64,000 nt of DNA from Oenanthe sinensis. Taxonomy: Eukaryota; Streptophyta; Magnoliopsida; Apiales; Apiaceae. Shown piece after piece: positions 1-11,135 of this stretch. The number at the start of each line of letters is the position of its first letter. Within the stretch, counting starts at the first letter, position 1. The stretch covers positions 10,127,501 through 10,191,500 of the forward strand of contig CM053795.1 of NCBI GenBank assembly GCA_028671895.1, given 5' to 3'. A program made the position numbers and the translations under genes. The notes under the pieces are model-generated. The model was not told the origin of the DNA and made no database searches. It saw only the letters and a program-made list of their open reading frames with translations.

Positions 1-729
1 TAGAGGCACCAAACAATACGAAAATTTTCCATTAATGGTATCACTTAACTGATTGACGATCGACACCTTGCCATTCCCAAGACCAACAATGCCGGTTGTG
101 AATCTGTCGAATTTTCCATCGTTATAATGTCCGCAACCAAAAGAAATATTTGGAAGAATGAGTGGTGTGCCGGAGGTTGATTCAAATGTAAACGACTCCA
201 AAGAAAGATCACCTTGGCTATATGATTGATCTCCATACTCAACCTCATACTTGCACTTGTTATCATCACAGGAAGTTGTAAAGAAAGACCGACAAGCATC
301 TGATTGGCACGGTTGGTTTTTGTAAGTAGAAGACTTTTGTGGCTCGAATAACGGAGAGTCTTGCTTGTAACACTGAGTGCATGGTTCGCATTGTGTCCAT
401 GTCAAATCACTGCCAGTATCAGCCACTGCTAGGAGGTCTAGAGGGGGAGTTCCAACAGAGATTTCGCCAGGGACGGCTGTCAAAGGAGATTGTATTGTTT
501 GTGGGGATGAAGCGAGTCGTTTTGGTGTGAACAAGTGAGTCGATCGAGCCATTGCATGACGAATTGAGTTGCGGAGATTTTCATAGTAAGTGTTTGAAGG
601 ATTGAAATAAGGAGAAAACATAGAATCACGGTGAATCAAGTTGACACTAAAGCCAAAAGACTTTGCTTCTATGCAAGAACAAAAAAATATAAGAGTGATG
701 AATAGAAAAGGACTTTTAATGGCCTCCAT
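1..729 (-). CDS. CDR1-like aspartic protease, N-terminal part (cut by window edge)
   Basis: Reading down the minus strand from ATG 729-727, one frame stays open for 243 codons and runs off the window at base 1. Residues 1-23 look like a secretion signal. The first catalytic aspartate lies in DTGSDLTWTQC (Asp104), preceded by the usual strand ISVGTPP. A cysteine-rich insert (CEPCTQCYKQ) and FGCGHYNDG follow, as in plant A1B pepsin-like proteases of the CDR1/nepenthesin group, which are secreted and cleave peptides in the apoplast. The second catalytic Asp (usually DSGT/DSGTT) would lie beyond the window, so activity cannot be judged. No intron is visible, as is common in this family. The start gives a clean signal peptide. 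Family call is firm; the substrate is unknown. Confidence 0.9.
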   Translation of the reverse strand, partial: MEAIKSPFLFITLIFFCSCIEAKSFGFSVNLIHRDSMFSPYFNPSNTYYENLRNSIRHAMARSTHLFTPKRLASSPQTIQSPLTAVPGEISVGTPPLDLLAVADTGSDLTWTQCEPCTQCYKQDSPLFEPQKSSTYKNQPCQSDACRSFFTTSCDDNKCKYEVEYGDQSYSQGDLSLESFTFESTSGTPLILPNISFGCGHYNDGKFDRFTTGIVGLGNGKVSIVNQLSDTINGKFSYCLVPL

Positions 730-2117
730 AATTTGAGTTTTGCAAGAAATCACAAGTATAGAATAGTAGTAACAAGTGCAGAAATGAGGTTGCGGACAAG
801 TACACAATTTAAAGAAAATAACAAGAGGGAATCATGCAAAATTTTGGGATAATACTAATTAATCATGAGTTGATTGGTATCAAATCAGGGCAAATGATAC
901 TAGAGTTGATGTTTCTTTTTAAATTTTGAAAACTCGTTTGAAATTACTCTGATGTATATCTCCAATTGATGTAAATCATCCCCATGATTGACTTCTTGCA
1001 CTGTTTTTGTTTTAGTTATTTTTACATAAAAAGAATAATAATACATCTACAGGCCCGTTTAAATATAAAAAAGAGGAAAATAATAAAATTTAAAAATACA
1101 TATGTATCGTATATTTATTAATTACCATTTTTAATAATAATAATCAATCCCCATGTATGCATATAAGTATCTCAATTATAATTTATTAACTTATATTTGA
1201 AAATAATTTTGAATTTTTTTGGAATACCTAACATTATTCATAAAAAAAAAATTTTGAATTGATTAGAATACGGTTATTTTGTTATGACTTCGTTATAGTT
1301 ATTATTTCAGTAATTTTATTATTTTGTATAATTTATTAGTTATTAAAATTTAAAAAATAAATATAAAATTTTAAAATTACACATATAAATGATGATACTT
1401 TTATCAAAATAAATTGTATATTAGCCTATATATGAAACTAAATTTTTTAACAAAACTTTTTATTACATTTCAATAATCTGACACAAACGCATTATACAGT
1501 ATAGTCTTATTTTAAGAAATTAATATTTATTTATCATATTTAATCTTAAGTCCTATTTCTAGAAACTTATTTTTAATTTTAATTTTAAAGTAACATCTCT
1601 CGATGGTAGGATCTTATGCTAATATGCTATGTCACCGAGCCAATTAATCCTCACGCTTTATCAGTAGAAACTAGAAAGCCTGTCTCTGGTCTTGATAAAG
1701 TTATATTACAATTATTGTAACAAAATCTTTTAATTTAACCAACAACTCTTCTTTACTAATATGAGAATATTATTTTTAGATACTATTTTCCATCTCTGAT
1801 AGTCTTGTTCGTTTACCGTACGTGGTTGAATAATATGATTCAAGTCTTGTGTAATATGCTTATTGTCTTGGTAAATCTTCACTCTGTACGGTTGCATTGA
1901 TAGAATAATATAGTTTTGTAGTGTTGCTTCCCTGAATTCCTTGCACCAAATGTTTTTAACTAATGCAGGCTATAGCCCCATAATAAGGCCTTGAATACTG
2001 GAGTTGCAGAGCAAAGTTGTAGGCATTTGAAGCTTGACCTTTCAAGAGTCTTGTAAATAACACTTAGAAAAAGCACAAGAATGTGTATTGAATAATTTGC
2101 ATTACTCCTACACAATG
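730..2117. other. AT-rich intergenic stretch
   Basis: This is the upstream flank of the aspartic protease, followed by AT-rich DNA. I see no coding frame with family character and no clear RNA gene. From about 1930 the sequence becomes alignable with the 7760-8090 flank of the acidic membrane-protein gene, marking the start of the duplicated segment. Confidence 0.5.
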
Positions 2118-2125
2118 TATAAAAA
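2118..2125 (+). promoter_or_regulatory. Putative TATA box of the broken acidic-protein copy
   Basis: TATAAAAA lies about 77 bp before the position equivalent to the start codon. It matches in place and context the TATAAAAG before the intact copy (8020-8027), so the promoter was part of the duplicated segment. Confidence 0.45.
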
Positions 2126-2194
2126 GAAATCCCTCAAGTCTTGTGAAGAAATGAGAACCTTGCCCGCTTGTTTGTTAGTAGTATGTAATACAAG

Positions 2195-2653
2195 ATAGAA
2201 GCTGCTCTAGCTAGTATCAATGCTTCTATTTCTAGTTCTATGTGCATTCCTCTCTCTGCTACTAGTACTTAATTTCTCCATGTCGCGTGACAATCTTTTT
2301 ATGTTTTCATCTACACGTATCTTTCGATATTTTGTGTTCATATTAGTTATTCTTGTCAGGAGTTTTCAATCATCTGGTGGTGGAGTTGATGAGTTCTTAC
2401 CTTTTGCTCAATTGCTTAGTGGAGAACTGGAGGAGCAAACTGAAGAACTAAAGTATGCTAGTGAGGACAGCAACCGGAATGGTTCAGATGACGATAACTC
2501 AAGCGGGTACGAGGAGGACAATGATGATAATGGATAGGCTATACTGAGGATGACAGAGAAACTGATCATGACTTGGAGAACAAAGCTAAGGCATTCATCT
2601 CTAAGGTCATACAAGGATGGAAGGAAGAACTAATGATGGATAAACTACAATGA
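2195..2653 (+). pseudogene. Broken copy of the acidic membrane-protein gene
   Basis: This segment aligns along its length with the intact gene at 8093-8662. The base triplet matching that gene's start codon is ATA (2195-2197), so translation could begin only at the internal ATG 2220. The hydrophobic N-terminus (LVLCAFLSLLLVLNFSM) and acidic middle (SGYEEDNDDNG) are kept, but the frame ends at TAG 2535-2537. Compared with the intact copy, a net loss of 13 bases at this point shifts the frame. The C-terminal helix (LENKAKAFISKVIQGWKEEL) is still readable one frame over, to TGA 2651-2653. It has only one copy of the acidic repeat that is doubled in the intact gene. A truncated 105-residue protein is formally possible, but loss of start and tail argues for a pseudogene. 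Confidence 0.7.
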
Positions 2654-3400
2654 ATATGTACACAAGATTGTGAAACCATAATCCATTTACAAGTATCTGA
2701 TAAAACTTCCCATGTGAACTACCATAAGTTTATCATAACAGTATGTATGGTTAATTTCATCAAGATTATGTTAAAAATATAATATTTATATTATTAATTC
2801 TAAATATATTAATAATAAAATTTCATCATCAACATATTAGTCTAAAAAAAGGTCCGTCTCACAATCGATTGTCACATCCATCTGGCTATCCGCTATAATT
2901 TTCGGCAAACAACATTAACCTGAGAAATTTTTATGAATATAGAGAACCATAGTTTTTTCATATCAAAAATAATAAGGATAAATAATAGTAAACAATATTA
3001 TTATGAAGTAACTGTCTTAAAAAAATTATAAATATAAGTGGTATTATAACATTAATATTTTTTTTGAAAAAATTATTATAACATTAATATTATTAATTAC
3101 ATATTCAAACATTAAATATCTATAGAAAGCATCATATACATACATTTAGTTACATATAAAAAATATTTAATAATAATTTAATATATTTATTAAAGTTTAA
3201 ATCTTAAAAATCTGATAATTGGATGGTAGTCGATTATTTAGACTGAATCAAGTAATAAATACATGAATTAATTCAAAAAAAAGGTAATAAATACATGAAT
3301 AAATTGATTTTATCGAACCTTATTGGAATAATATAAATAATTTTTAATGAAAAAAATTATATTATTAAAATATAAAAAAATAGAGGTCATATTTTACTCT
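2654..3400. other. AT-rich intergenic stretch upstream of RH41
   Basis: I see nothing coding here. From about 3405 the composition shifts to a pyrimidine-rich leader (CTTCTCTTCCG... CTCTCATCTTCTCC), which is probably the RH41 5' untranslated region. Confidence 0.5.
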
Positions 3401-3579
3401 TTCAGCGGCGATTAAAATTGATCTTCTCTTCCGTTCTTCAGGCCGCCTCTCCGACGATCTCTCTCATCTTCTCCGACATCTCCTCCTTCATAATATATTA
3501 ACTGGGTCTTTCAGTAAATTCTTAATAAGAGTTTAAATTTTATTATTATCTAATAAAATTGAAATACAGTATAAAAAAT

Positions 3580-5665
3580 ATGAAAGATGCTCCATCTGAT
3601 CATCATGTTGCTCCAAGAACTGAAACCCTTGTCACAGGTTCAGTCCCTCACGTGGGTTTTTCTCCGGCGCCGGTGGTGTCTCCGGCAAGTGTAGATTCAA
3701 CAGCTGTCAATGATGATAGAGGTAAAAAAATTAACTTTATTTAGGACTGTCAAATTATGATTTTTAATAGCTTATAAAATTCTCTAGTTAAAGTAATTAA
3801 GGGACGGTGTGGTGTATAATATATCATGTTATTTTAGACCCGGGTCTTTTATAGTTCTAGTTTTGATACAGGTGCCTTTTAAATTTTAGTTTGTGTATGG
3901 AACAATTATAATTCAAACTATAGATTGCAGATGTTTATTGTTATTGAAGATATTACTATGATGACATGATTAAATAAATTGTGTGATTGAGGGTTATGAT
4001 TGTGATGTTTTGGTTTATTTGTGTCGAACAATTGCAATTAGGCGTCTTTAACTGAAAATCTATGATTTGCATTTTGCACGTCTGTTATATAGGGATAGTT
4101 TACAATAATTGAGCTATTGTGGTGCAGTGAAGGAGCGTTATTGTGAACAAAGAGAGGCTCTGCCAGGGGAGCCTCGATGTGTTATATGTGGACGCTATGG
4201 TGAATATATATGTGATGAAACTGATGATGATATTTGTAGTCTGGAATGTAAACAGATACTTCTCTCCAAGATTAATAAATTGGAACGGACAGTTAGTGTT
4301 CCACCTCCTGTTAGACTGCCCACGTCTGATGAATGTTATTATGTAAGAGATACTAGTGGCACCAAAGCGGAGTCCCAGTCTTTAGAAGAGAACCAGACTG
4401 AATCACTTCGATTAAAACTTGATATTTCTGTGAAAGGAAACTGTGTACCGGCTCCTATATTGACCTTTGCTTCTTGCAATATTCCTTGCAAACTTCTGGA
4501 CAATATAGAAGTTTTGGGATATGAAATGCCAACACCTGTCCAAATGCAGGCAATCCCAACTGCTTTGAAGGGCCGAAGCCTTCTCGCCTCAGCTGAGACA
4601 GGTTCAGGGAAAACTGCGTCCTATATGATTCCTATTGTGTCTTATTGTGCTCAATTTAAACATGAGCAGTCTTCAAAAATGAAAAAACCATTGGCAATGG
4701 TTCTTGCCCCAACTAGAGAGCTCTGCATACAGGTGGAGGAACAAGCTAAGTTGCTTGGAAAGGGCCTGCCTTTTAAGACTGCTCTTGTTGTTGGTGGTGA
4801 CCCCATGGCAAGACAACTTTACCGTATCCAGGAGGGTGTGTCTCTGATTGTAGGAACCCCTGGTAGGCTTATTGATCTTTTAACTAAGCATGATATGGAC
4901 TTGGATAGCATTTCAATTTTGGTTCTTGATGAAGTCGATTGCATGCTTCAAAGGGGATTCCGTGAGCAGGTGATGCAAATATATAGAGCTCTGTCACAGC
5001 CCCAAGTTTTAATGTATTCGGCAACAATCTCAAAAGAAGTTGAGAAAATGGCAAGCTTAATGACAAATGATTTGGTTATTGTTTCTGTTGGAAATCCTGG
5101 CAATCAAAATTCTTTTGTAAAACAAGTAGCAATCTGGGTGGAGTCCAAGCAAAAGAAGAAGAAACTTTTCGAGATATTGACAAGCCACCAGCATTTCTTG
5201 CCACCCGCTGTAGTTTTTGTAGGATCAAGACTTGGTGCAGATCTCCTTTCTGAAGCAATAACAGCCACTACTGGGGTAAAAGCTATATCAATACACGGAG
5301 AGAAGCCGATGAAGGATAGAAGAGAAATTTTAAGGTCGTTTCTCACAGGAGAGGTACCAGTGCTTGTGGCCACCAGCATTTTAGGCCGAGGAGTAAATCT
5401 CTTTGGTGTGAGACAGGTTATTATGTTTGATATTCCAAATTCCATAAAGGAGTATGTCCACCAGATTGGAAGGGCATCACGTATGGGAGAGGAGGGTACA
5501 TCAATTGTTTTCATTAATGAGGAAAACAAAAAGTTGTTTCCTGAGTTAGTTGAAGTCCTAAAATCTTCTGGGGCTCCTATCCCGAGAGAGCTGGCTAATT
5601 CTCGGTACATGACAAGCTATTTCTTATCTAGTTCGGGAAATAAGAAAAGGAAGCATGGTCACTGA
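3580..5665 (+). CDS. RH41: DEAD-box ATP-dependent RNA helicase 41 with zf-HIT domain
   Basis: Two exons, 3580-3721 and 4128-5665, join in phase (GAG|gtaaaa ... gtgcag|TG) to give 559 residues. A variable N-terminus leads to KERYCEQREALPGEPRCVIC, a zf-HIT finger (Cys65, 68, 76, 84, 88) typical of RH41 and vertebrate DDX59. The helicase core follows: Q motif (PTPVQMQAIP), motif I AETGSGKT (203-210), PTRELCIQ, TPGRLIDL, motif II as DEVD (315-318) instead of DEAD, SAT, LVATSILGRGVNL and HQIGRASR (from 492). DEVD and the HxIGRASR form are, from memory, normal for this subfamily. It should unwind or remodel RNA with ATP; its exact RNA target is unknown. ATG 3580 is the first start in the frame; a longer reading upstream would need a non-ATG start. 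All core motifs are intact. Confidence 0.95.
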
Positions 5666-5852
5666 ACTTACAACTTCTGATTGTTGTAAACAGTAAAGAT
5701 TGCATTAGAAGAGATATTTAGTATCTGCTGCAAGTTTTAGCATGGTAACTTTAGCTTTATATTTCAATATTGAATTGCTCTCAATGGCTGATGGAAAAGC
5801 TATGGACTGGCGTCATTGTTTTTCAAATATTAACTTCACATTGATCTTTTAG

Positions 5853-6180
5853 GTCTTATGGAATGTATAAATTTGTCCCTGCTTCTGTCGAGGAGGCAGT
5901 CAGGTAGTAAAAATTTATTGCAGCTTTTTTGTTCCTGTATCATTTTATATAATAAGGGTTGCTGAGATTCTGTTTGTGCTGACTTTCTTCTACCCTTTAA
6001 TGTCCAGGGAAATGCCTCTATCAGAACTAGAAGACATAGCAGGAAATTATCATCTTTGGGCAGGCTCATACTTGCTGAAAGAATGAGTATCATGTAGTAG
6101 GAAAGTGCCTCGATCAGAGTTGAAAGACAACTACAAGGAACTTGTCATATTTGGAGAAGCCTCGTACTTACTTGAAGAAT
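5853..6180 (+). pseudogene. Orphan coding relic with a tandemly duplicated last exon (unrecognised)
   Basis: About 190 bases past the RH41 stop, an acceptor-like tttttag at about 5853 opens a frame, SYGMYKFVPASVEEAV, ending at donor-like CAG|gtagta near 5895. A second acceptor (tccag) near 6006 continues in phase with REMPLSELEDIAGNYHLW and then AGSYLLKE, stopping at TGA about 6086. Roughly 95 bases on, a diverged second copy of this terminal exon reads VPRSELKDNYKELVIFGEAS and YLLEE with its own stop near 6181. I do not recognise the family. It may be the tail of a lost gene or an alternative 3' exon of RH41 transcripts. The in-phase splice signals and conserved protein sense suggest real coding ancestry; function is unknown. 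Confidence 0.4.
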
Positions 6181-6181
6181 G

Positions 6182-6900
6182 AGTATCCTTTATAATCTAA
6201 AAAGGTCTGAGATGCATGTTAACATTTATTCTGTGTTTGCTTGGTTGGAATGAAGCAGAGTGGGTTGACAATGGAGTAAATTGTAACATTAATTTCATCT
6301 ATATCTATATCCGTGGCCTTGTTATATTCCAGCAAATAATGCTAATATTCATTTATTCCATATCACTTGTCCGATGCCATTTGATTCTCAAACTATATTG
6401 TCTTTACAATTTTACCATCTTGTTTTTATTCTGCAATCTGCATCATCTAATCCTTAAATCCTTCAGTCAGTCATTCTTCAATTCCATCTTTAATAATACA
6501 CATAATTCCCATTGAACCAAATTATAATATTATAGTTAGCCGTCAGCAGTCTACATAACCAGTTCTTGGGTGATTAAGTTTGAGTTGCACTCTTGAAGTG
6601 CATACGATGCGGTTGCATATATTACTGTCATGTTTAAGATGATGCGAGGGAAAATATTATAATTAATACCCATCAAGAAATATTTTTACATTTCCTTGTC
6701 ATAGGAAGGGTTGCCTTTACGATTAGGCTAAGTGACTAATCTCCAACCTCTGAACAGTTTTCTAACTGATCCAGACGTGTAAATATTAAAAGAAAAAAGA
6801 ACTACAGGATGTTTTGCTTTTCACAGGTTGTGCCCGACATTATATGCATAAGGACTGAGTATATGCTATTGTTTCTGTTTCTCTAATATTTGAACATACA
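6182..6900. other. Non-coding stretch
   Basis: I see AT-rich sequence without a credible gene. Short open frames here lack family character. Confidence 0.4.
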
Positions 6901-7086
6901 GAAATCAATTTATTGGATTTGTGTTTGCTAGTTCTGTTGATGAAATTCAGATTGTCATAGGCAGTGATGCTGACAGTCAGCAGGATCGGAATGCAAAGAA
7001 AGTTGTGCCGACAGGAGCTGCTGATCCTGTCGTCTTCCTGTTTCTAGTGCACAAAGTGAAGATTTTCATTGCCAGCAAAATTTAGT
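6901..7086 (+). other. Possible orphan 3' exon (unrecognised)
   Basis: After an acceptor-like string ending CATACAG, one frame runs about 60 codons with ordinary coding composition (FVFASSVDEIQIVIGSDADS, then QQDRNAKKVVPTGAADPVVF) to TAG about 7084-7086. There is no ATG at its head, so it would have to be spliced. It might belong with the relic at 5853-6180. I do not recognise the family, and chance is not excluded. Confidence 0.25.
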
Positions 7087-7740
7087 TACCTTAATCTAAG
7101 ATCTTTCCGCAACTCAAGTATTTAAATATTTGTGATAAATATGACCCTTAGTTTTGTTAAATAGTCGTACTGGTGCTTAAATCTGACCATCCTGCGGATT
7201 GGACATAAGATGTGACTGCTGTGAAACTTCAATACATTGTATTCCGCTATCCCTTTTGTTCGGAAACTTCCGTGTAATATTATTGCAAAGAACCATATTC
7301 CTCAACTTTATAACCAATAAATAGATAATTTTCTAGTAACAGCTTATCAAAATAATACAATCGAAATGCATTATTTGTAGGGGTTCACACGTAAATAGTT
7401 TTCACCTTTGGTACTATACTTTTACCTATTGTTTATCTATCAGTGTATGCATAATATACTTCTAACAGCTTTAATTTATATACCGACTACAAATTGCAAT
7501 TCATCCATATAATAAACTCTCCGGTGAAAGAGTTACCAAATGAATATATGCAAATATATGAAATTACGTTGATACTTCACATATCTTTTTTTTTTATTTT
7601 TTTTAATAATTGCATTTTTTTTCCCACTACACAGCTTAGGCTAGGGGCCTTGGGCAATTCGGACCCAAGGCAATCTAGAAACTGTTTAGCCATAAAAAGC
7701 AAAGTAAAAGTCAATGAGATACCATTATTTAGGCCAACTC
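7087..7740. other. Non-coding stretch before the second duplicate
   Basis: AT-rich with a long T run near 7587-7622. The sequence from about 7756 (ccctgaattcatttc) is where similarity to the first duplicate's flank (from about 1931) begins. Confidence 0.4.
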
Positions 7741-8019
7741 TGCAGGGAAATTCTTCCCTGAATTCATTTCACAGTTGCACTCAATGTTTTTGTGCAGTGA
7801 GAACAATAATACAGGTTATACAGCCCCGTGTTTTCTTTTGCTGACATGTGGCAATAAAGCCTTGAATATTGAAGTTGCATAGCAATGCTGTAAGCATACT
7901 TCTACAAGTAAGCTCCATTATTTTTGCTTGGAAGCTTTACCTCTAAAGACTCTATCTTATAACAATTATACTTTCTTAGAAAGCAGGGTTATGTCTATTG
8001 AATTACTCCTACACTATAG

Positions 8020-8027
8020 TATAAAAG
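8020..8027 (+). promoter_or_regulatory. Putative TATA box of the acidic membrane-protein gene
   Basis: TATAAAAG, 66 bp before ATG 8093, is conserved in place with the TATAAAAA of the broken copy, supporting it as the core promoter. Confidence 0.5.
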
Positions 8028-8092
8028 AAAATCCGTGGTCAGATCAAGAAATATATACAAACCTTACCTGCTTGTTCATAATCTGACACAAG

Positions 8093-8662
8093 ATGAAAGG
8101 AACCACAGTTCTTATAATTCTGTTTCTAGTTCTATGTGCATTCATTTCTCTGCTACTACTAAATGTATCTATGTTGTATGCCAATCTTTTTATGTTTTTA
8201 TCAATGCGTATTTTTCGATATTCTGTGTTCAACAGCATCGTATTTGTTATTCTAGCCAGGAGTTTTCGCTCATCTGCTGGTGGAGTTGATGAGTTATTAC
8301 CTTCTCCTCATTTTTTTGATGGAGCAGTATTGGAGGAGCAAATTGGAGATATGGGGCATGCTAGCGAGGACAGCGAGATAAATGGTTCAAATGATAATGA
8401 CTCTCACTGTGGCTCGGGTGGTTATGAGGAGGACAATGATCATAACGAGATAGATGGTTCAAATGATTATGAATCTCACTCTGGCTCAAGTGGTTATGAG
8501 GAGGACAATGATGATAATGGCAGTGGCGGTGAGAGAGACTGGATTGAGGATAACGATGAAACTGACAACGACTTGGAGAACAAAGTTGAAGCATTTATCT
8601 CTAAGGTCATACAAGGATGGAAGGAAGAACTAATGAATGACAAAACTAAATTGAATATGTGA
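8093..8662 (+). CDS. Small acidic membrane protein, unknown family
   Basis: A single exon encodes 189 residues. The first 57 residues are very hydrophobic, with two likely membrane segments (about 5-28 and 44-56, the latter within FNSIVFVILARS). A Ser/Gly/Asp/Glu-rich acidic middle contains two 24-residue repeats, each ending GYEEDND, encoded by a 72-bp tandem duplication at 8375-8446 and 8447-8518. The C-terminus is a charged helix (LENKVEAFISKVIQGWKEEL). That tail recalls the short C-terminal motif of small plant proteins of DUF761 type, but I cannot confirm this. The start is chosen at the ATG 66 bases after the TATA box. A frameshifted paralogue lies 5.9 kb upstream across RH41. Function is unknown; a membrane-anchored acidic protein is the most the sequence supports. 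Confidence 0.65.
   Translation: MKGTTVLIILFLVLCAFISLLLLNVSMLYANLFMFLSMRIFRYSVFNSIVFVILARSFRSSAGGVDELLPSPHFFDGAVLEEQIGDMGHASEDSEINGSNDNDSHCGSGGYEEDNDHNEIDGSNDYESHSGSSGYEEDNDDNGSGGERDWIEDNDETDNDLENKVEAFISKVIQGWKEELMNDKTKLNM
8375..8518 (+). repeat. 72-bp in-frame tandem duplication in the acidic protein gene
   Basis: Units at 8375-8446 and 8447-8518 differ at a few bases and keep the frame. The paralogue at 2.4 kb has one unit, so the duplication arose after the genes separated or was lost there. Confidence 0.85.
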
Positions 8663-9888
8663 GCTACCTGATATAACAGTTTATGAAACCATAGTTCAGT
8701 CGCATATATCCGATAAAAGTTCCCATGCTACCGCGCACATTGGCCCAAATAGCAAATGACAATCCCATGACGGTACGAGCGTGTGGCTTACTTAACAACC
8801 CTGTGACTTGGCTCTGAAGTTTGGTAAATAATTCAAACCCAACCAAACATGCACAATTACGCATCATATTCCACTTAGTCAGAAGGTACGCGGTGCGCTC
8901 GAAGAACTCAAACCACTCGGTCAGAACTCAGAAGGTATGCACACCCTACTGGAAGAAGAGAGGCTAATTCCTTGAAGACGTCCGGCTCGAGTTTGGTAAA
9001 TATTCACATTCTATTTTAGATGCTATGTTGCCTATTGTAAGTAGTTCTCAGAATAGCCCATATTTCTTGGTTGAGGATCAATCTCCTCCTGTCTTCCTCT
9101 TCCATTTTTCATTTCCAACTTTACAATAAAGCCTTCTGGTCAGGGATTTAATCTTAGCCTTTACTTAGTGATCAAAACTACTATACTAGAGGGAGTAGGG
9201 ATTCTCATTTTTCTTAAATATTAATAAAATAGAACTGTCAAGTACCAAATGTTCTAGAAAGGTTACATGTTCATATGAAGTTAGTGACAGTAACAAGGTA
9301 AAGAAAAGATACGGCAAAAACTGGTATAGCTGCAAGATCTTGAGATAAAAAAATTGAAAAACTATGACCATACACTCTGTCAGTAGCATCAATAAGCCAG
9401 CCTGAATATTATCACTCACCAGATGTAAATAACTTCATGTGTTTTCATGTTTTGCATACTTGTGTAATTTTGTTGCCTTGAAAGCATAAAGGATGACTAT
9501 GATACACCATATGGAACACCCATTCACCTTCCTATTACCCAAATAAAGAAGGGAAAGCAAAAACAAAGAAAAGAATTTTTCCCAAGTGAAGTAGGAGAGT
9601 TCATACCCTGGAATACCACAAACTAGACTAAAGGACAATGTTGATTGCTGGGAGCAGTAATTGAAATCATAATAACGTTTACCACAGAATTTAACCACTT
9701 TTAACTGTTCTATAGATCCCAAGAAGACAAAAATGATGCTTAAGCCAGATAAAAGATGTCGAAAAATAACACTTGCATGCATTATTCTTGAATTCTTTGA
9801 TATTCATACAAGTTAGATGGTTGATTTGGGGAAACAATTTCAACTACATAACAGATACCAGCCATATGGTACACAAAAAACAGGTACC
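8663..9888. other. Gap between the acidic-protein gene and CLPR2
   Basis: Convergent 3' flanks of the + strand acidic gene and the - strand CLPR2. The minus-strand open frames at 9186-9419 and 9435-9782 are hydrophobic, AT-driven and without family character, so I treat this as 3' flank. Confidence 0.45.
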
Positions 9889-11053
9889 CTAACCAAGACC
9901 AGTTCCAGCATTTCTTGACACTGCGTCTGCCTTTATTCGGGGAGGCCTAACTATACGATCAATTAGCCCATATTCCAAAGCTTCTTGAGCATTAAAGCGT
10001 TTCATCCGGCTTAAGTCATTATAAATCTGTGCAATGTAGTAAAAATTATAAAATTTGTGATATGCATATTATAAAGATAAAAGTTAAAGTAACTAAAAAA
10101 TGTAGTGCCATAATAGCGCGATTATTAATTGGATTTTTTTTCTAATGTAACAAATGATACTGCACTTCTTGTCTACAACCAATCAGGCAACCCTAATATC
10201 TACAGAAGATTTAAAATCAGACTAACAATATATTACAAAGTGCATTAACTACGGAGTTCATGTTCTAATTTAAGGTTGTCATCGCCTCACAGCTACCTAA
10301 TGGAATTCAGAGCTGGCTGTAACTACTAAGACTGTGTTCACTTGGATAGAATGGAATGAGGAGAGAATGAAATGAAATTTATACTCTTATTTGCGTGAGA
10401 TTAGGGAAAATGTTTATAATTTTCATTCGTTCTTTCATTCCATTCCAAACTATTTGAACTAGAATTCTAACCCACATGTTTTGAAAAGAATGCTCATTCC
10501 ATTTATTCACCATTTTCCCTACAATCCTCATCATAACAAATTTAAACTCCCTCATGTTTATTCACAATTCCACTCATACATTCTTCTTTCTACATAAAAT
10601 TTGTTTATAATTTTTCATTCCATTCTTTTCTCATTCCATTCTCACCAAGTTAACACAACCTAAGATGTAGCATTCAAACCACTATGGACCAGCTACAATT
10701 ATTATAGACAAAAAACACATTCTACCAAGCTAACTTGCTTAAACACTGTCACTATCTGCTCAGGATTACATAGCACAAGGCCCCTATTAACATGTTCTAA
10801 TATCATCTTCTGTTCAAGAATCAAAGGAGGCCAGGAAAAACATTATTTTTGCAACAACTCAAACAAAAAATAATTCCAGCGAGATATCAAATATACCTTC
10901 TCTTCGGGCTGGCCTGTCTTCTGAGACAACTCTTTGAAAAGATAATCTCTGATTCTGAGAAGCTCATTTGCTTCATTGCGAATGTCATCAGCCTGTTGAA
11001 TTACTAATAAGTGTACATGACTGCATACAAGAGACTTGTAACAATATTGGTGG

Positions 11054-11135
<82 letters not shown>

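Noticed and set aside
5104..5610. 168-codon minus-strand frame inside RH41
   Set aside because: It is antisense to highly conserved helicase motifs; the + strand frame is the gene.
9435..9782. 115-codon minus-strand frame downstream of CLPR2
   Set aside because: It has no family character or splice context and an AT-driven hydrophobic composition; it is most likely CLPR2 3' flank.
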